Assembly: GCA_037176885.1 (NCBI GenBank)
Contig: JAWWNJ010000072.1
Location: 558,001-622,000 of the forward strand
Length of the DNA stretch: 64,000 nt
Source of the DNA: Favolaschia claudopus
Lineage: Eukaryota > Basidiomycota > Agaricomycetes > Agaricales > Mycenaceae
Direction: 5' to 3'
Shown here: one piece after another, positions 1 through 11,151 of the stretch
Position numbering within the stretch: the stretch's first letter is position 1
How the letters are laid out: each line of letters starts with the position of its first letter
The notes under the pieces: generated by a model
Databases searched by the model: none
Told to the model about the DNA's origin: nothing
What the model saw: the letters and a program-made list of their open reading frames with translations, nothing else
Position numbers and translations under genes: made by a program

Positions 1-1713
1 CTAGCGCTTTGATTTGGGCAATGGCGTTCATACAGCGTCCAGAAATGTGAAAAAACAGCGACGCCATCACTTTTTGTGAGCACGAGTAATTTGCTTCCAT
101 CTTCCCCATCTGCTGACGCGGCCGAGGCAGATACCCACAGGATGAGATTCCGCGAGAAACTACCAGCGGGAGAGCGGGGAAAGCAGTTGGGGGCAAGACG
201 TGATCGACAGAAGATGGTGCCGGACGGAACGCACGGGAGGAGGATGAATGGGCTTCCGGTACGTCGCCCGTATGCTTACTTGACAAAGAGCCAGCTAACG
301 ACAGTTTGAATTGAATCCGTAGGCCGACCTCCACTTCACGATCGCAGTAGACGACGTTCATCCTCTCTGTCGTTCGCTCATTGGGGTCTCGCGCACGCGA
401 GGTCCGGAACCCAACCATCTACTCCCGTAACTTGACATGGGCAGAGGTCAACCCTCAAAGCGGAGGAAGAAAGGAACCGCGAGATGGTGAGTGAGCTCAA
501 TACGTGCCGTGCAAATTCTTACCTCGCAGAGAGTTTGCTAACGACACATACATCTTAGGCAACACAAAGGCGCTCGCTCCCGCATATGATGATGACCGGA
601 CCTCGCTCATTTGCGTTTCGAGCACTCGAAAAACCAGGAACGCGAGACAATAAAACTGGGTAGCATGTCGGTACGAACGCACGCGAGGTACGTCGTATGC
701 GCGATTCGCGGATTCACTACCTAAACGACGCGGCACAAGCAGATCTGAGGACGTGCCGCGTAGAGTCGAAGCTGCCCCCCACTCCACACGAGAAGCAGAG
801 CACGGCGAGGCCGGGACGAGGTGTTGGTAGGAAATCGTGAAGGAGAGAGCGTGTAGGAGGACGAGGGAGCTTGAGGTATGCTCCCCGAATTCATATCACG
901 AATTTCAGCTGACGACTCGAAGCGCAGTCGTAGCCATCGTACTATTCGAATATGTACTCAGTGCCATTTGTGACCATTGCTAGCTCTGATCTGACAATTC
1001 ATCTCGGCCCCCAAAACCCGTGCAAGGGACGGAGGTATGCAGCCAGACCAAAGGACGGCGCTTCCTCGTCCGATGACGACTTCGAAGTCTACGTTCAATC
1101 ACCTCGACCCCAACAGTCCTCGCGACGCCTCCGTACCATTGGAATCCACTCCAGCATCTTGAAGTCTTCCATCTCAGCAGTGCGTCGTTGATTGCGGGGA
1201 TTCGTTCCTCTTCCGCAACAGCCGCGTCCTACGGCGCTCAGAGACTCTGAGCTTTTAACCCAATCATGGGAGCTCGGCGTCGGTCCGTGCTGCCTGTGGG
1301 ACGGTACATGCTGTTGACGAAGGAATCTTTCCCAAGTCTCAGCAGTTTGGGAGGATCCCAAAGTGCGTCGTCGACTTCCAAGAGGACGGCGTGATATCGC
1401 AATCAGCAGTGAAGGGATTTTAGATGGTGCACGATGCGGAAGGCGTAGCCTCGCGAGTGAGTCGCAGGAAGAGTAAAGATTGAAGGGTAGCCGTGCACCC
1501 CAATCACAGGTGGGAATAAGGAACAAGTCAGCGAAAGAAATACTTCTTGAGGGGCGGCCTTGAATATAAACTATAAGGGGCCCTGGATCAAAATGAATAC
1601 ATTGATCTCGACACTGATATCGCGAGGCATGCGAGCCTGAGGAGTGCTCAACCGTAGCTTTTACTCTAGATAATGAGGACATTGAACTGAATGACTATGC
1701 TTTTTATTGAGAC
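1..1713. other. No convincing gene; possible tiny first exon at 437
   Basis: Long open frames occur on both strands here but none shows a recognisable domain, and their composition (Arg/Ser-rich) is what GC-rich non-coding DNA gives. The only coding-like start is an ATG at 437 followed by a basic stretch (MGRGQPSKRRKKG) that runs into a GTGAGT donor near 486, with a possible acceptor near 559, but the frame closes soon after. It may be the relic of a first exon. Nothing else can be supported. Confidence 0.3.
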
Positions 1714-1866
1714 GCCATCCGACTCTGGATGATAAGCCGAAGACATGTGAAGCTTCGTGCCAATCAACTCGTTGAGTCGGCGCCAGAACGTACTCGTGAA
1801 GAGCACATCTCGATCGCTCACGATGGACTTGGGGAGTCCGTGCAATTTATAGATGTGTTCAAACAT
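1714..1866 (-). pseudogene. Ty3/gypsy integrase core fragment
   Basis: About 51 codons on the minus strand read as the central part of a Ty3-type retrotransposon integrase (cut-and-join of retroelement cDNA into the genome). The diagnostic run includes HGLPKSIVSDRD, FWRRLNELIGT and SSAYHPESDG. The second catalytic Asp lies in VSDRD. The match stops right after SDG, so the usual following QTE with the catalytic Glu is absent, and no reverse transcriptase or protease is seen nearby. This is a short dead fragment. Its upstream end overlaps the start of the deacetylase-like fragment on the other strand, suggesting a rearrangement junction near 1850-1890. Confidence 0.8.
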
Positions 1867-1888
1867 TAATTCAGACGACTCGGTCGAG

Positions 1889-2179
1889 CCGTCCGCTCCT
1901 TATTCTACAGTGACAGCACAAGCCTATCCTCCATCTTCCGAACCCGATGTGGGTTTTGTATACGACACCGAAATGACTTTACATTGCTCTCCTGACGGCC
2001 ATCCGGAAGCACCTGAACGAATCCTACGAATTTGGAAGGCCTTGGTCTCCGGTCACTATATATCCGAAGCCTGGCAGAGCTCAAAGGTTAACGGGTCGCG
2101 TATGCTTGCTAATACTGTCAACTTGAAAGGACTCTCGCAAGAGCACCTGCGAACGCTGTATATGGTGCGCTCGGCCTAA
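1889..2179 (+). pseudogene. Class II (Hda1-type) histone deacetylase N-terminal fragment
   Basis: The reading VGFVYDTEMTLHCSP followed by DGHPEAPERILRIWKAL is the characteristic start of the catalytic domain of Hda1/Clr3-type histone deacetylases, which remove acetyl groups from histone tails in the nucleus. Only about 90 residues are present. The catalytic His-His pair, the zinc ligands and the C-terminal Arb2 region are all missing from the following sequence. The frame may end at a GTGCGC donor near 2164, but no continuing exon was found. The downstream sequence belongs to a repeat also seen near 25.7 kb. Best read as a captured or truncated gene fragment; a real first exon is less likely. 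Confidence 0.6.
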
Positions 2180-2262
2180 ACACCACCAAACAGGAACGAA
2201 ATTTATTACGAGTGATCCAAAACCTTAGACCTTTGATCCTCTTGCCAAAACACTTCGCTCTG
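2177..2262 (+). repeat. Dispersed repeat, copy 1 (AAACACCACCAAACAGG)
   Basis: A 26-nt identical block (TAAACACCACCAAACAGGAA and the next six bases) is shared with 25673-25698 in the same orientation. Similarity continues weakly downstream (CTCTTGCCAAAACACTTCG here, CTCTGGCCAAAACACTCCG there). It probably marks the end of an unrecognised transposon family. Confidence 0.5.
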
Positions 2263-3240
2263 CAACAACCGAGGACATTGGGGCAAATCCCCTCGACCAA
2301 ATTTTAGATATTCATGTTTGTAGTATGTAGAAAAATAACTGGAGCTCCAGTCATCTTCTGCAGGAGGTTATTACCGAATCTCAGCTGAATGACATGTAAT
2401 TAATCTGGATAGACATTGCACAAGTCTACTCGATTTGCCGTTGCTCTCCGAAAATGTGTTCATGTTAGTCAAAGAGTAAGATAACGAGAAGCAACGGTAT
2501 AAGAAACCGGAGAGAACAGCGCGAAACCGAGAAGGTCAGCGCCAGAACACGCTGATCATCGAAAATAAGGTTGACGACATCGAGTCAAATGAAAAGGGTG
2601 CCGATGTTTCCCCCAACGCTGTATGAGAAGTGTCACTCCAATTATTTTTCGAAATTAAGATTGTATTAGTGTAGCACAAGGATCGGACTGATTCTAGGTG
2701 ATTGGTATGCAAAGAAAGTGGAGGTGAATGAGTTGGCGAATGAGTCTCTAGTACGCTACAAGACCGAAATTGCGACAGAAATCGTTGCAAGTATGTTCAC
2801 CCCTGAAATTATCAATGGCTTTCTGTCCACCGTCGTCCACGCCGGAGTCGCCTGACGAACTGCTTTATGTCAGCACGATACCGCAAAAAGAAAGGACAAT
2901 GTCTCTACCTGTGTGTTACAGGTGCGAAGATGCTCGTAGAACCGTCAGAAGAAGCAACTACAACACATTGAGGTCGATGCGAAAAAAGATTTAGATAGGC
3001 ACATACCTTTGAATTTGGTGAATAACATAGAGTCTTTGTTGTGGATTAAAGAGAAATGCGAAATCGCGTTCAGGAGGTCGAGCTCCGGTTGAACCACCTT
3101 GTGAAAGGGGATGGCGGAGATCGGTTGGCAGACGAGATGGCCGAGAACAACTTCTCTGTCAGTGATGGTTGCGATGAACAGCTCCGGGGTCGAACACTCT
3201 GGGTTTATATCAGCGGCTTGATGAACATCCAGCGAGAGAT
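2263..3240. other. No clear gene; decayed coding-like traces
   Basis: Short frames exist on both strands, including a charged plus-strand run around 2725-2790 and basic minus-strand pieces, but no domain and no consistent exon chain can be supported. The minus-strand part above 3200 may belong to the decayed alpha-kinase-family gene described next. Confidence 0.3.
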
Positions 3241-3670
3241 CATACCAGCAAGGCTCGGATTGAGCATCCCATGCTCGTCAATCAAGTTCTCGAGGAGGTC
3301 CTTGAGCCGCTTGCCGCGGAGTAACTCGGCGCGAGCTGCATCGAGTTCTAGACTCGAATTGAACAACGGAATCGGTCGTTCTCGAGGCGTCGAGCAAGGT
3401 AATGGTCATCGCCACAAGATAGGGATCAAGCAGTGTGAAGGGTGTATGTAAAATGAGACACTACCTGGAAGTGCGTTTTCAGTGATGGGGTGTTCTTGGC
3501 TACGATGTCGCGGACACCGTGAAAAAGTTGAGGTTCCTGGGGACGATCCAGGCTGTTGCTCAAATGTTCCTTGGTAAATGTAACTGGGCTCTTGAGGCGG
3601 AATTTGGGAGCGACTAGTCACCACCAACGATGTCATCAACCAAGATCAACTGTATCAGCCCTGTATAAAA

Positions 3671-5003
3671 TTACACACCTTGGGTTCCAGATCCGGACAC
3701 ACGAGCCTTTGGGAGACCAAGCTCGGTGGGCTCAGACTTGACGCGAGCGGGAAAGTCGTCGTCCGAGACTTCTTGTTTGACCTTGAGCTTTTTAACAGCA
3801 CGGCCCTTCCCACGGCCCTTGCGGCGTTTTCTTCCCGTGTAAATCTCATCGAACTCGTCATCATCGTCGTCCGACTCCGAGGGAACATCAAGCTGGGGTA
3901 AGGTCACAAGGGAAGGAAAGTCACAGCGCGAGACACACACCGTTAGCTCAATAGGTACATACATGGTGATCTCCGCCGTGAAGTTGGCGATCGCTGCCTT
4001 CTTAAAGTACTGGCCCTGGTGCTTCGAAAATTGGGACCAGAACGTAGCAACGGTGGAGTTGCCAGTGTAGTTGGAAGGGATATCTGTTCCATTGGCGAAA
4101 GTAAAATAAACATTCTCTCTGGAGCAGAAGTGAGTGCTGCGCAATCGGAGCTCAGTTCATATACTTACCGTTTGAAGCTATTCCCGGGATATTTCTGAAC
4201 CCACCGGCCCTCCGGTTCCTGGAAAGTGTTCACCACAGTTCGGAACACATGTTCCATGGTCTACCTGACAATCAAAAGGCGTAGTCAACAGAACATGTCA
4301 CTTACATCATCGAGAGAAAAACTGCGCGACTGAGCAGGTACACGTGTGCCGACCTTTTGTCCAGTTGCCTTTTGCAGAAAGCAAGTCACCCGGAATAGAA
4401 TCTGGGTGGTCTTGGATGAATCCGTACGCTTCCGGGCTGTCTCGCGCATGTGTAGAAATTTTGCGGTGCGACCAGACGACCCCGACGCTTCTTCCTTGAC
4501 TTTTGGTGTCAGCCGCAAGTTAGAAGAAAGCCTCTTGTTCTGAGCGAATTTGATCTTCACTTCCGCCATGTCGGAAGGGCCGACTTCTTGAATGTCGTCA
4601 CCGTCGTCGCTCTCGATACTGATGACCGAGTGTGATTGCTGGATGTCGGCTGTTTTCGTAGCAAGATTTTCCTTGTCGTTGGAGGGTTTAGTTGCTAGAT
4701 ACCTGTCATGTGTATGTTGCGCTGATAGAATGCATGACTTACGCTTCGCGTTCCGCAATTTACATTGTCCACAAGGTGAGCTGGCGAGACGCGGGAAGAC
4801 AAGACCGCATTCCGAACACTGCTTGAGTTTCTAGAGAGGCATCATTAGATATCGGCCAGAGATAATTGGCAACCCACTTCAACAGCGGCCATCTCAGTTT
4901 CATTGCCTTGACATTTATCGAACTTCTCGCATTTGTGACAATTGCTCCGCGCCGAGTCGAGGTACTTGAAAGACTGCCCACAACCAGTGCAAAGCACCGT
5001 CAT
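3671..5003 (-). pseudogene. Alpha-kinase-family gene, N-terminal half only
   Basis: Minus-strand gene with introns. The start at 5003 opens MTVLCTGCGQSFKYLD with two CxxC pairs (CTGC, CHKC); after an intron (about 4831-4877) a second pair follows (CSECGLVFPRLASSPCGQC). Next come an acidic Ser-rich stretch with SUMO-like IKFAQ/VKEE sites and a region ending in FTAEITMYVPIE, then a lysine-rich NLS-like tail (RKRRKGRGKG). The CxxC N-terminus followed by this region is the layout of the expanded alpha-type (eEF2K/MHCK) kinase family of Agaricomycetes. The kinase domain itself is not found downstream; only broken minus-strand pieces occur (for example LLRGKRLKDLLENLIDEHG near 3260-3330). Either truncated or decayed. 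The C-terminal kinase half of a related gene is at 47.9-48.8 kb. Confidence 0.55.
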
Positions 5004-5873
5004 GAGGGTAGCACAAAGAATAGAGAGCGCAGTAGAGAGTGAAAGAGAGTGGTAGAGAAAGAATGGAGTGAGGAGACAGGCAGAATGTCGGCGAACTCAG
5101 ATTGCGCGACAGCAATTCAAGGTTTGCGGTTAAGCGAAGGGGGGTGGGAGATTCATGGTTTTTTTTAGGAAGTCGAAACTCAGTTTAAGGAGTGAGCCGC
5201 AGGGTACCGCAGGGCGGGGATATCGAAAATGGACGGCAGAGTCGGCCGCGCACACGGTGTCTTGACATCGAAAATGAGTTCGCCGCTGTGTGTTGTTGCA
5301 AGTGCGGAGATGGAACAGGTTCAAGATGCATCGTTGTATAAAAAATCAAGGTGTTCATTGCTGTTCGTCGAGATACGGAGCGGATAGCGAGAAGGAGAGT
5401 AGACAGTGTTTGGTAATGTTACATAAACAAGGTACCGGTATTCCCTAATTAATGAGTGGCGAGCTGTCCCTTCCCTGAGGCCATGGCGAGTGTTGTGTGG
5501 AGACCTCGACATAGCCTGTAGGTATGGTGGAATGAGTGCAGACTGCCTCTAAGGAAGACATAAAAGCCCAGACAATGCGTCGAAAAGTTGTGCGCCACAT
5601 TCTTCGGCCGCGTGGACTTGATGGCAACCGTACACCAAACTCGCTTAGTTTTTCAAACGGAAATTTGTTTTTCACCGTTTGCCAAAGTGCTCTAATTACG
5701 ACTACTACTCAAATAGATTACCCCAAATTTGAGCCTCAATACAATTGTTTGATTCTTCTATGTCTCTTTGTGCACACACATTGGAGCTCTCCTGAGTTCT
5801 CCCTTTTTCCTTTCTTTTTTCGCATTTTTCCGCGTTTTTCCCCTTTTGGACACCCTGTTCACCTCCCACCATC

Positions 5874-7460
5874 ATGTCCGGCAAAAACAAAAAGAACAAG
5901 TTTCTCGCTGCTATTTCCTCAGACCCTCCTCGTCGTGCCGCCCGCCTTCAGGCAAATTCCTCGAAGGCCTCGGACAACGTCGTAGAAGGAAGCCACGGAT
6001 CTGACGCCACGTCATCACCAGCGGCCACCGTCTCCGAGTCGCTCGCTTCGTTGCTCGCCCCTTCTACGCCAACCACGACATCGCCATCCGCACCCGCCCC
6101 CAAGCCTGCTCCTAAGCGCGCCGAGAAGACCACTGAAGCGAAGCTGCAGCAAGCCGAAGCTCTTAGATTCAAGAAGGAATTCCTCTCGAACTCCCGAGAG
6201 CGCGTCGAGACTGCAGACTCCTTTGATGCGTTGGCTGGGGTGTTTGGTGACGTCCTGAAGTGGCTGCAGTCGAACAGCGCTATCACACAGGAGTTCTGGA
6301 AGGTACTCAGCACTATACAGGAACGCCTCGCCAACCACGTCACCATCGTTCGCGAGTCCGAGACGACATCCTCGTTCAGCGCTCTTCTCCTCCAGACTGT
6401 GACTCCCGCACTCAAGCAGCTCTCCGAGAAGACTGAGGCTCAACATAAGGCCATTGCGTCGCTCTGTAAAGAAGTTGCGTCTGTCAAAGCTGAGAAGACT
6501 CTTTCGTACGCCGCTGTCGCCGCTGCTGCCGCAAAGCCGCAAAGCCGCCTGCTCCGTCTACCCCCAAACCCAAACCGCCTCCTCTTCCCTCCCCGAGTGA
6601 CGAACGTACTCTGGTTCGCTTCGACGGCGATGTACCACCTCTCTCTTCGATGCCTCGTACCCAGAGATTGTCTCCACCGTCAACAAGCACCTCGTCGCTC
6701 TGTCCCTGCCCGCTCTCCTCTATGCCCAGAAGCAGAACGCTAGCAGCATCTTCCTCGTTCCTGAGTCGGCTGCAGACACTCAGCTCCTTAGCAAGGCGTG
6801 GACTCGCTGGGGTCCTAGCATCTTTCCTGGCGCTCGTATAGCGCCTGTTGCGCTCCACTCCCATATACAGGTCAATGGTATCCTGTTTCGGGACGTCACG
6901 GACATGAATCAGCTCAAACGCGAGTTCGAGGTACGCAATCCCGATCTGGGCCCCGTCACTGGTCTGCCTACATGGGTGACCGGGTCAATCGTCCGCCGTC
7001 GGAGGCGCAATCCGCCGCTATCTTGGCAAGCGGTCGCAAGCCCAAAGTCGCCGGATCTGTTTACTTCCTTCTGCAATCTCGCGATAAAGTCGACCTCGCC
7101 CTCTCCCGCGGCCGTGTCGTGCTGTGCTCCACCAGTCCGACAGTTGAGCGTGGATTCCCTCTCCTCCGCATCTCTCAGTGTTGGGGCTGCCACAAATACG
7201 GACACACGCACGCCCGATGCAATATCAAGGTGCCGTCATGCGCCGTTTGTGCAAAGCCTGTTCCCGAGCATGACAATCCCGTGCAATGCTCCGGGCCCGT
7301 GTCTTGCCTCAATTGCGGCGGGAAACACCGCGCCGATTCGTATGCTTGTCCTAAATGCAAAGAGCTGATAACCAAGCTTGCGACGCGGATGAAGGAGCTC
7401 CACGAGTCTTTGGATAAGTCTTCCGTTTACCCCCTCCCCTACATGCAGTCTGATCGTTGA
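5874..7460 (+). pseudogene. LINE-type retrotransposon ORF1 (nucleic-acid-binding, three CCHC knuckles)
   Basis: Starts MSGKNKKNKFLAAISS after a pyrimidine-rich leader and encodes a basic/Pro-rich N-terminus, a helical middle (about residues 80-220) and, near the C-terminus (7174-7345), zinc knuckles of the form CWGCHKYGHTHARC, CAVCAKPVPEHDNPVQC and CLNCGGKHRADSYAC. Such proteins coat LINE RNA. The frame is broken: an 8-nt tandem duplication (GCAAAGCC twice, 6531-6546) shifts the reading, coding continues in another frame to about 6970 (VRFDGDVPP, TRWGPSIFPGAR, INPRD-like NPDLGPV), and returns to the first frame for the knuckles. No ORF2 follows; matching ORF2 pieces lie at 15.6-16.1 and 30.6-31.9 kb. 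The remaining sequence is well preserved, so decay looks recent. Confidence 0.75.
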
Positions 7461-7643
7461 TTGCCCTTCTCTTCCACTTTCTCTCCTCATCATTTTTTAC
7501 CACTTCTTGCCCGTTCCCTATGATCCATATACACCCCAATGGTACCCTCTCTGCACCCCTCCGTCCCCACCCAATCTCTTTCAAACGTCTCGCTCCTCCA
7601 TACACTTTCCCCATATGATGTATTTTTACGAAATAAATTATAA

Positions 7644-8270
7644 GTGGGTTTTGGACGATTCTCGGCCATTGAGTCTGCGTTTTTCATGATTTGAAGTGCT
7701 GGATGGACTTGGGAGGACCAGACCTGTATCTCTGACCCATTATTACCATCTCAAAATCGATTGATGTACCGCCAAATTGGGCAACATTCTGAAAATGCGA
7801 TTTTTCAACTCATGGAGACATTTTTCTCAGCGAAAATGAAATGACCCAGATTGTAGCCCAGGTGTCACTGATCGATATCCCAAGTTGATTTGCACCAAAG
7901 GTCTTAGCCGTTATTGAGCTACAGGGCACTCAAATCAGGCAAAAAGGCCAAAATAGGCCAAAAACAGCAGAAATGACCTACTTGGAGCCCTTAGAACTCA
8001 CCAACCACTACAGATTTCACCCTCAAACAACTTAGTATATTGATCAGTGCTACTAGGGCTACAATCTAGGCGATTTCATTTTTCCCACCTGCATCCGCTG
8101 TGCAAGCTGAAAAATCACATTTTCAGGATGTTGCCAAATTTGGCAGTACATCAATGGATTTGATGGAAATAATGGGTCAGGAATACGGGTCTGGTCCTCC
8201 CAAGTCCCCCCAGCACTTTAAATCATGCAAAACGCACACTCAATGGCCGAGAATCGTCCAAAAGCCCACC
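7644..8270. mobile_element. Fold-back (long inverted repeat) element
   Basis: Two arms of roughly 250 nt face each other around a short spacer near 7910-8005. Outer ends are GTGGGTTTTGGACGATTCTC at 7644 and its near-exact complement ending at 8270. Inner blocks such as GGGAGGACCAGACC and GATTGTAGCCC are also mirrored. Divergence between arms is about 10-15 percent by eye. No open frame is meaningful inside. This is a non-autonomous fold-back or MITE-like element directly downstream of the LINE ORF1; no target duplication was identified. Confidence 0.75.
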
Positions 8271-9249
8271 GTCCATCACTTCTGTCCATAACGAGTAAGG
8301 CTTCGCTTGAGGCATTTTGTTAGGGGTGGCCAATTCGGTCGAAGGTAAAATATATATCTCGCCCCGTTTTTATTCTGAGCTCAATTCCTCTAGCCAAAAT
8401 GTAGCTACCATGAAATGGAGCATTTCTGCACGAGGATTAAAAAATCCAATTTTTCCCCGATGAGATCAATGGGCCATCAATCCCAGTGAAAAATCGGGGG
8501 CATGGATTGAAATAGAATGCAAACCAGTGAGAGGAACTGTGGCATTCAGGATATGCTCTGGAATACTCCGAGATGGTTTATACTCTAGCGAAACCAATAC
8601 ATTGAAATCAAATGAATTAATCGTATTTACTATACAGATCGTCCATACAGGCAGGCAAATGAATCAATAGAACCTCCAATCCGTATCCTTACTCCCACCG
8701 TTCCCCACCTCCACCCCCGCAGAAGATCCAGAGACCGCAACAGAGTGTCGGCAAGGGATCGCGTCTCGAAGGACGTGGAGTTGGGAATCTTCTTCGCTCT
8801 GCTTTCAAGTTTGCTCTGCCTTGATCAATGAGTAATGGTCATTGGTAGGTATGCGGACAAAAGAAAGACGTACGACGCTTCTTGCATACTTGTCATTCGT
8901 CTACAGTTGTACATGTCATCAGAAGAACAAGATTCAAAATAAAGGAAATACACACCGTCAGCAATAGCTTGTTCGCCTTCTCACTGTCGAACTACGAGGC
9001 GAAGGAGGCATCTTAAAGAGCGTCAATAAGCTTCGGGATATTACCCTGGCACTGCCATGCAGTGAGTTCTATTAGTGAAATACGGTACTCTGGAGTGATT
9101 CTCATCAAAGGAGGCCCCTACTTGGATATCCCTGGACATTATCTGAGAACTATTTGTGGTCTTTGAAACTCTCTGGTCAGCATTGTACGTATTGAACCTT
9201 TATACCATCCAAATGATAATATGTGTAGCCCTTAATGCCAACCACTAAT
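8271..9249. other. No gene seen
   Basis: AT-rich non-coding sequence without a recognisable frame, tandem array or inverted repeat. It may contain the lost upstream part of the helicase pseudogene that follows. Confidence 0.3.
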
Positions 9250-9259
9250 CCTGAATTTC

Positions 9260-9905
9260 TGAAAGCTTCACGAGAAAGAGCTGCCCAAGTTCGGCGTGAC
9301 CGAAAACGATGGATGGAACACTCGCTGTCTTGCATCGTTGGGAAAACCTGTTTTGCTTTGTCGGGCTGAGCACAATAGCCGTGAACAGGACGCTGATGGA
9401 TTGTAGCAAGAGTCTAAGGTGCTTATTGCTGAAGGAGCTCGGGTCATGATCACTCGCAATGTTTGGACATCAAACGGTATTTGGTGGAGATACTTGCCAA
9501 GGCGCAACTAATAATTCTTCGTCAATGGTGCTCAAGGGGTAGTCAAAAAGATCTGGTTTTTGCCAGGATCAAACCCACAATTGAAACTCGCAGCGGTCGT
9601 GTTTGTTACATGTGATGATGGCGGTTATTCAGGTATTGTCTATGAGTATAACCTCCCAATTGAATGAAATTTGATCCACTCCAGGGTATTGATCCGAGTT
9701 GGGTTCCAATTGTCCCTGTTACTGCAAGGTGGGAGGATAAGATGGGGAAGTCACGATCAAGAACACAACACAACTCCCCTTAACAGCAGCTTGGGCAATC
9801 ACAATCCACAAGAGTCAAGGACTAACGCTGAAACAAGCGGTCATTGACCTTGGGCCCAGAGATTTTTCCTAGGGTCTTTCTTTTGTTAGTCTCTCCTAGA
9901 CAGAC
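9260..9905 (+). pseudogene. PIF1-like (Helitron-type) helicase C-terminal remnant
   Basis: Stop-interrupted plus-strand reading carries the late motifs of PIF1/RecD-like DNA helicases: LIAEGARVMITRNVWTSNG (motif IV/V region), an intron-like gap at about 9640-9685, then DPSWVPIVPVTARWE and, near 9780-9850, TAAWAITIHKSQGLTLKQ followed by AVIDLG. The last two are the highly conserved AWAI.IHKSQG.TL signature. Several stops and frame changes lie between them, and the Walker A/B motifs are missing, so this is a dead 3-prime fragment. In fungi such sequences come either from Helitrons or from multicopy cellular PIF1-like genes; no Rep domain is visible to decide. Confidence 0.75.
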
Positions 9906-10121
9906 GCTCTATGTGCACCAGCTCGGTGCCCTCGCTACATAGAGTCTGTTGTTTACCGCGGGGGTCCGATTGATGATGGATGTTATTAGGTAATATCATG
10001 TAAGCCGGCAGTCGCCGGATGTTGATTTTCGCACCTCCTCCTCACAGTTTAAGCAGAAATATTATGTACAGTACCATATTTGAGGTTTATAGAGAGTTTC
10101 TGCACACTCTTCCCAATTAAT
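9906..10121. other. Gap with a lone element terminus at about 9946
   Basis: AGTCTGTTGTTTACCGCG at 9946-9963 closely matches the terminus of the TIR element at 19823 (AGTCTGTTGGTTACCGCG). No matching right end was found. No gene. Confidence 0.4.
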
Positions 10122-11151
10122 TTACTTTGTGTTGAAGGAAACCGAGTTTTTCGACGGTTCTCGAGCGGTCGGATTCGCTTCGGCCGAAGTCCCACGTGAG
10201 CAAAATTGGCGATCCTGCGCAAGCGGTTCCAGCCGTTTCTGAAGATTCTGAGCCGCCAGAATTGTAGAATACACTAATAGAAATTGGACTGGCGAATTAC
10301 TTTGCAAAAATCGCGTTGTGGACGGGAGATTTACGCGACTCGAGATTTGCTTACATCGAAAGCGAGAGCGAGACTGAATGACGAGGGACTGGTGCCATAC
10401 ACGGCGTGAGACGAAACAATAGAGAATGATGGACTCAAATTTAGACGATGGAGGAGAGCTAACCTGGTGTATTTGTATTGGAAGTAAAGTGTACATCGCT
10501 GTTATGCAAGAGCTGAACGCGAGTCCGGAAATAGTAAGGTAAGAAGAACGGCCATAGAGAAACCTAGAGAAACACGTAGGAAGCACTGGCAGCCACGGGA
10601 CGAATGAGGTACGAACAAGGTACGAAAGAAATAACGAGGAGGATGGGAACATACTATAAGTCAAAGCCCCAGATCCTCCTCATGAAATCCCTCCTGCAAT
10701 TCAAAGAGGCCAAGGTATAGCAAGAAACGAAATGCCAATGTCCTCGCGCAGATAGTTTCGGAGAGAGAAAGAGCAGACCTCTGATGAGCCAGTGAAGGAT
10801 GGACGATGAGCGACTAAGAGGCAGGAAGAAAGGATTTTGAATGCATAGGGAGTTAGTGGTGGACGCGAGGCTGTGCGCGAGAGCCGGCCCGCGTTTGAAA
10901 CTCCGACGGTACATATCTGGATACCGGTATATTCCACCGCCATCAGTATCGAGCCGAGAACAAGACTTCGAGTCAACATCATGTGCTGTTGTTTGTACCG
11001 ACGGAGCCGAGTTGCCGTCAGTTGACGTGAGAGAAAGTATAAAGATTTTGAAAACCATTCGCTGCGGCTTACCGTTAGTTTGGCTCAGGACATAAGTTAG
11101 TTTTGAAATCAGTGGATTTTGGCGGAACGAGCGGCATCCATAGTAAATCAA
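10122..11151 (-). CDS. Doubtful minus-strand gene, function unknown
   Basis: Two long overlapping minus-strand frames (180 and 165 codons) span this stretch, with donor- and acceptor-like sites (for example GTAAGCAAAT near 10353 and GTTAGCTCTC near 10460) that would break them into short exons. Some translated pieces are hydrophobic (FSSCITAMYTLLPIQIHQ) and would suit a membrane protein. No conserved motif is recognised, and the frames could be fortuitous. Listed because the density of open frame and splice-like sites exceeds the surroundings. Confidence 0.25.

Noticed and set aside
1095..1682. 195-codon minus-strand open frame
   Set aside because: No motif; Arg/Ser-rich composition typical of an antisense or non-coding GC-rich frame, and no splice or repeat support.
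9260..9905. Calling the helicase remnant a Helitron
   Set aside because: No Rep/HUH domain, no TC start and no hairpin-CTRR end could be identified; only the PIF1-like motifs are certain.
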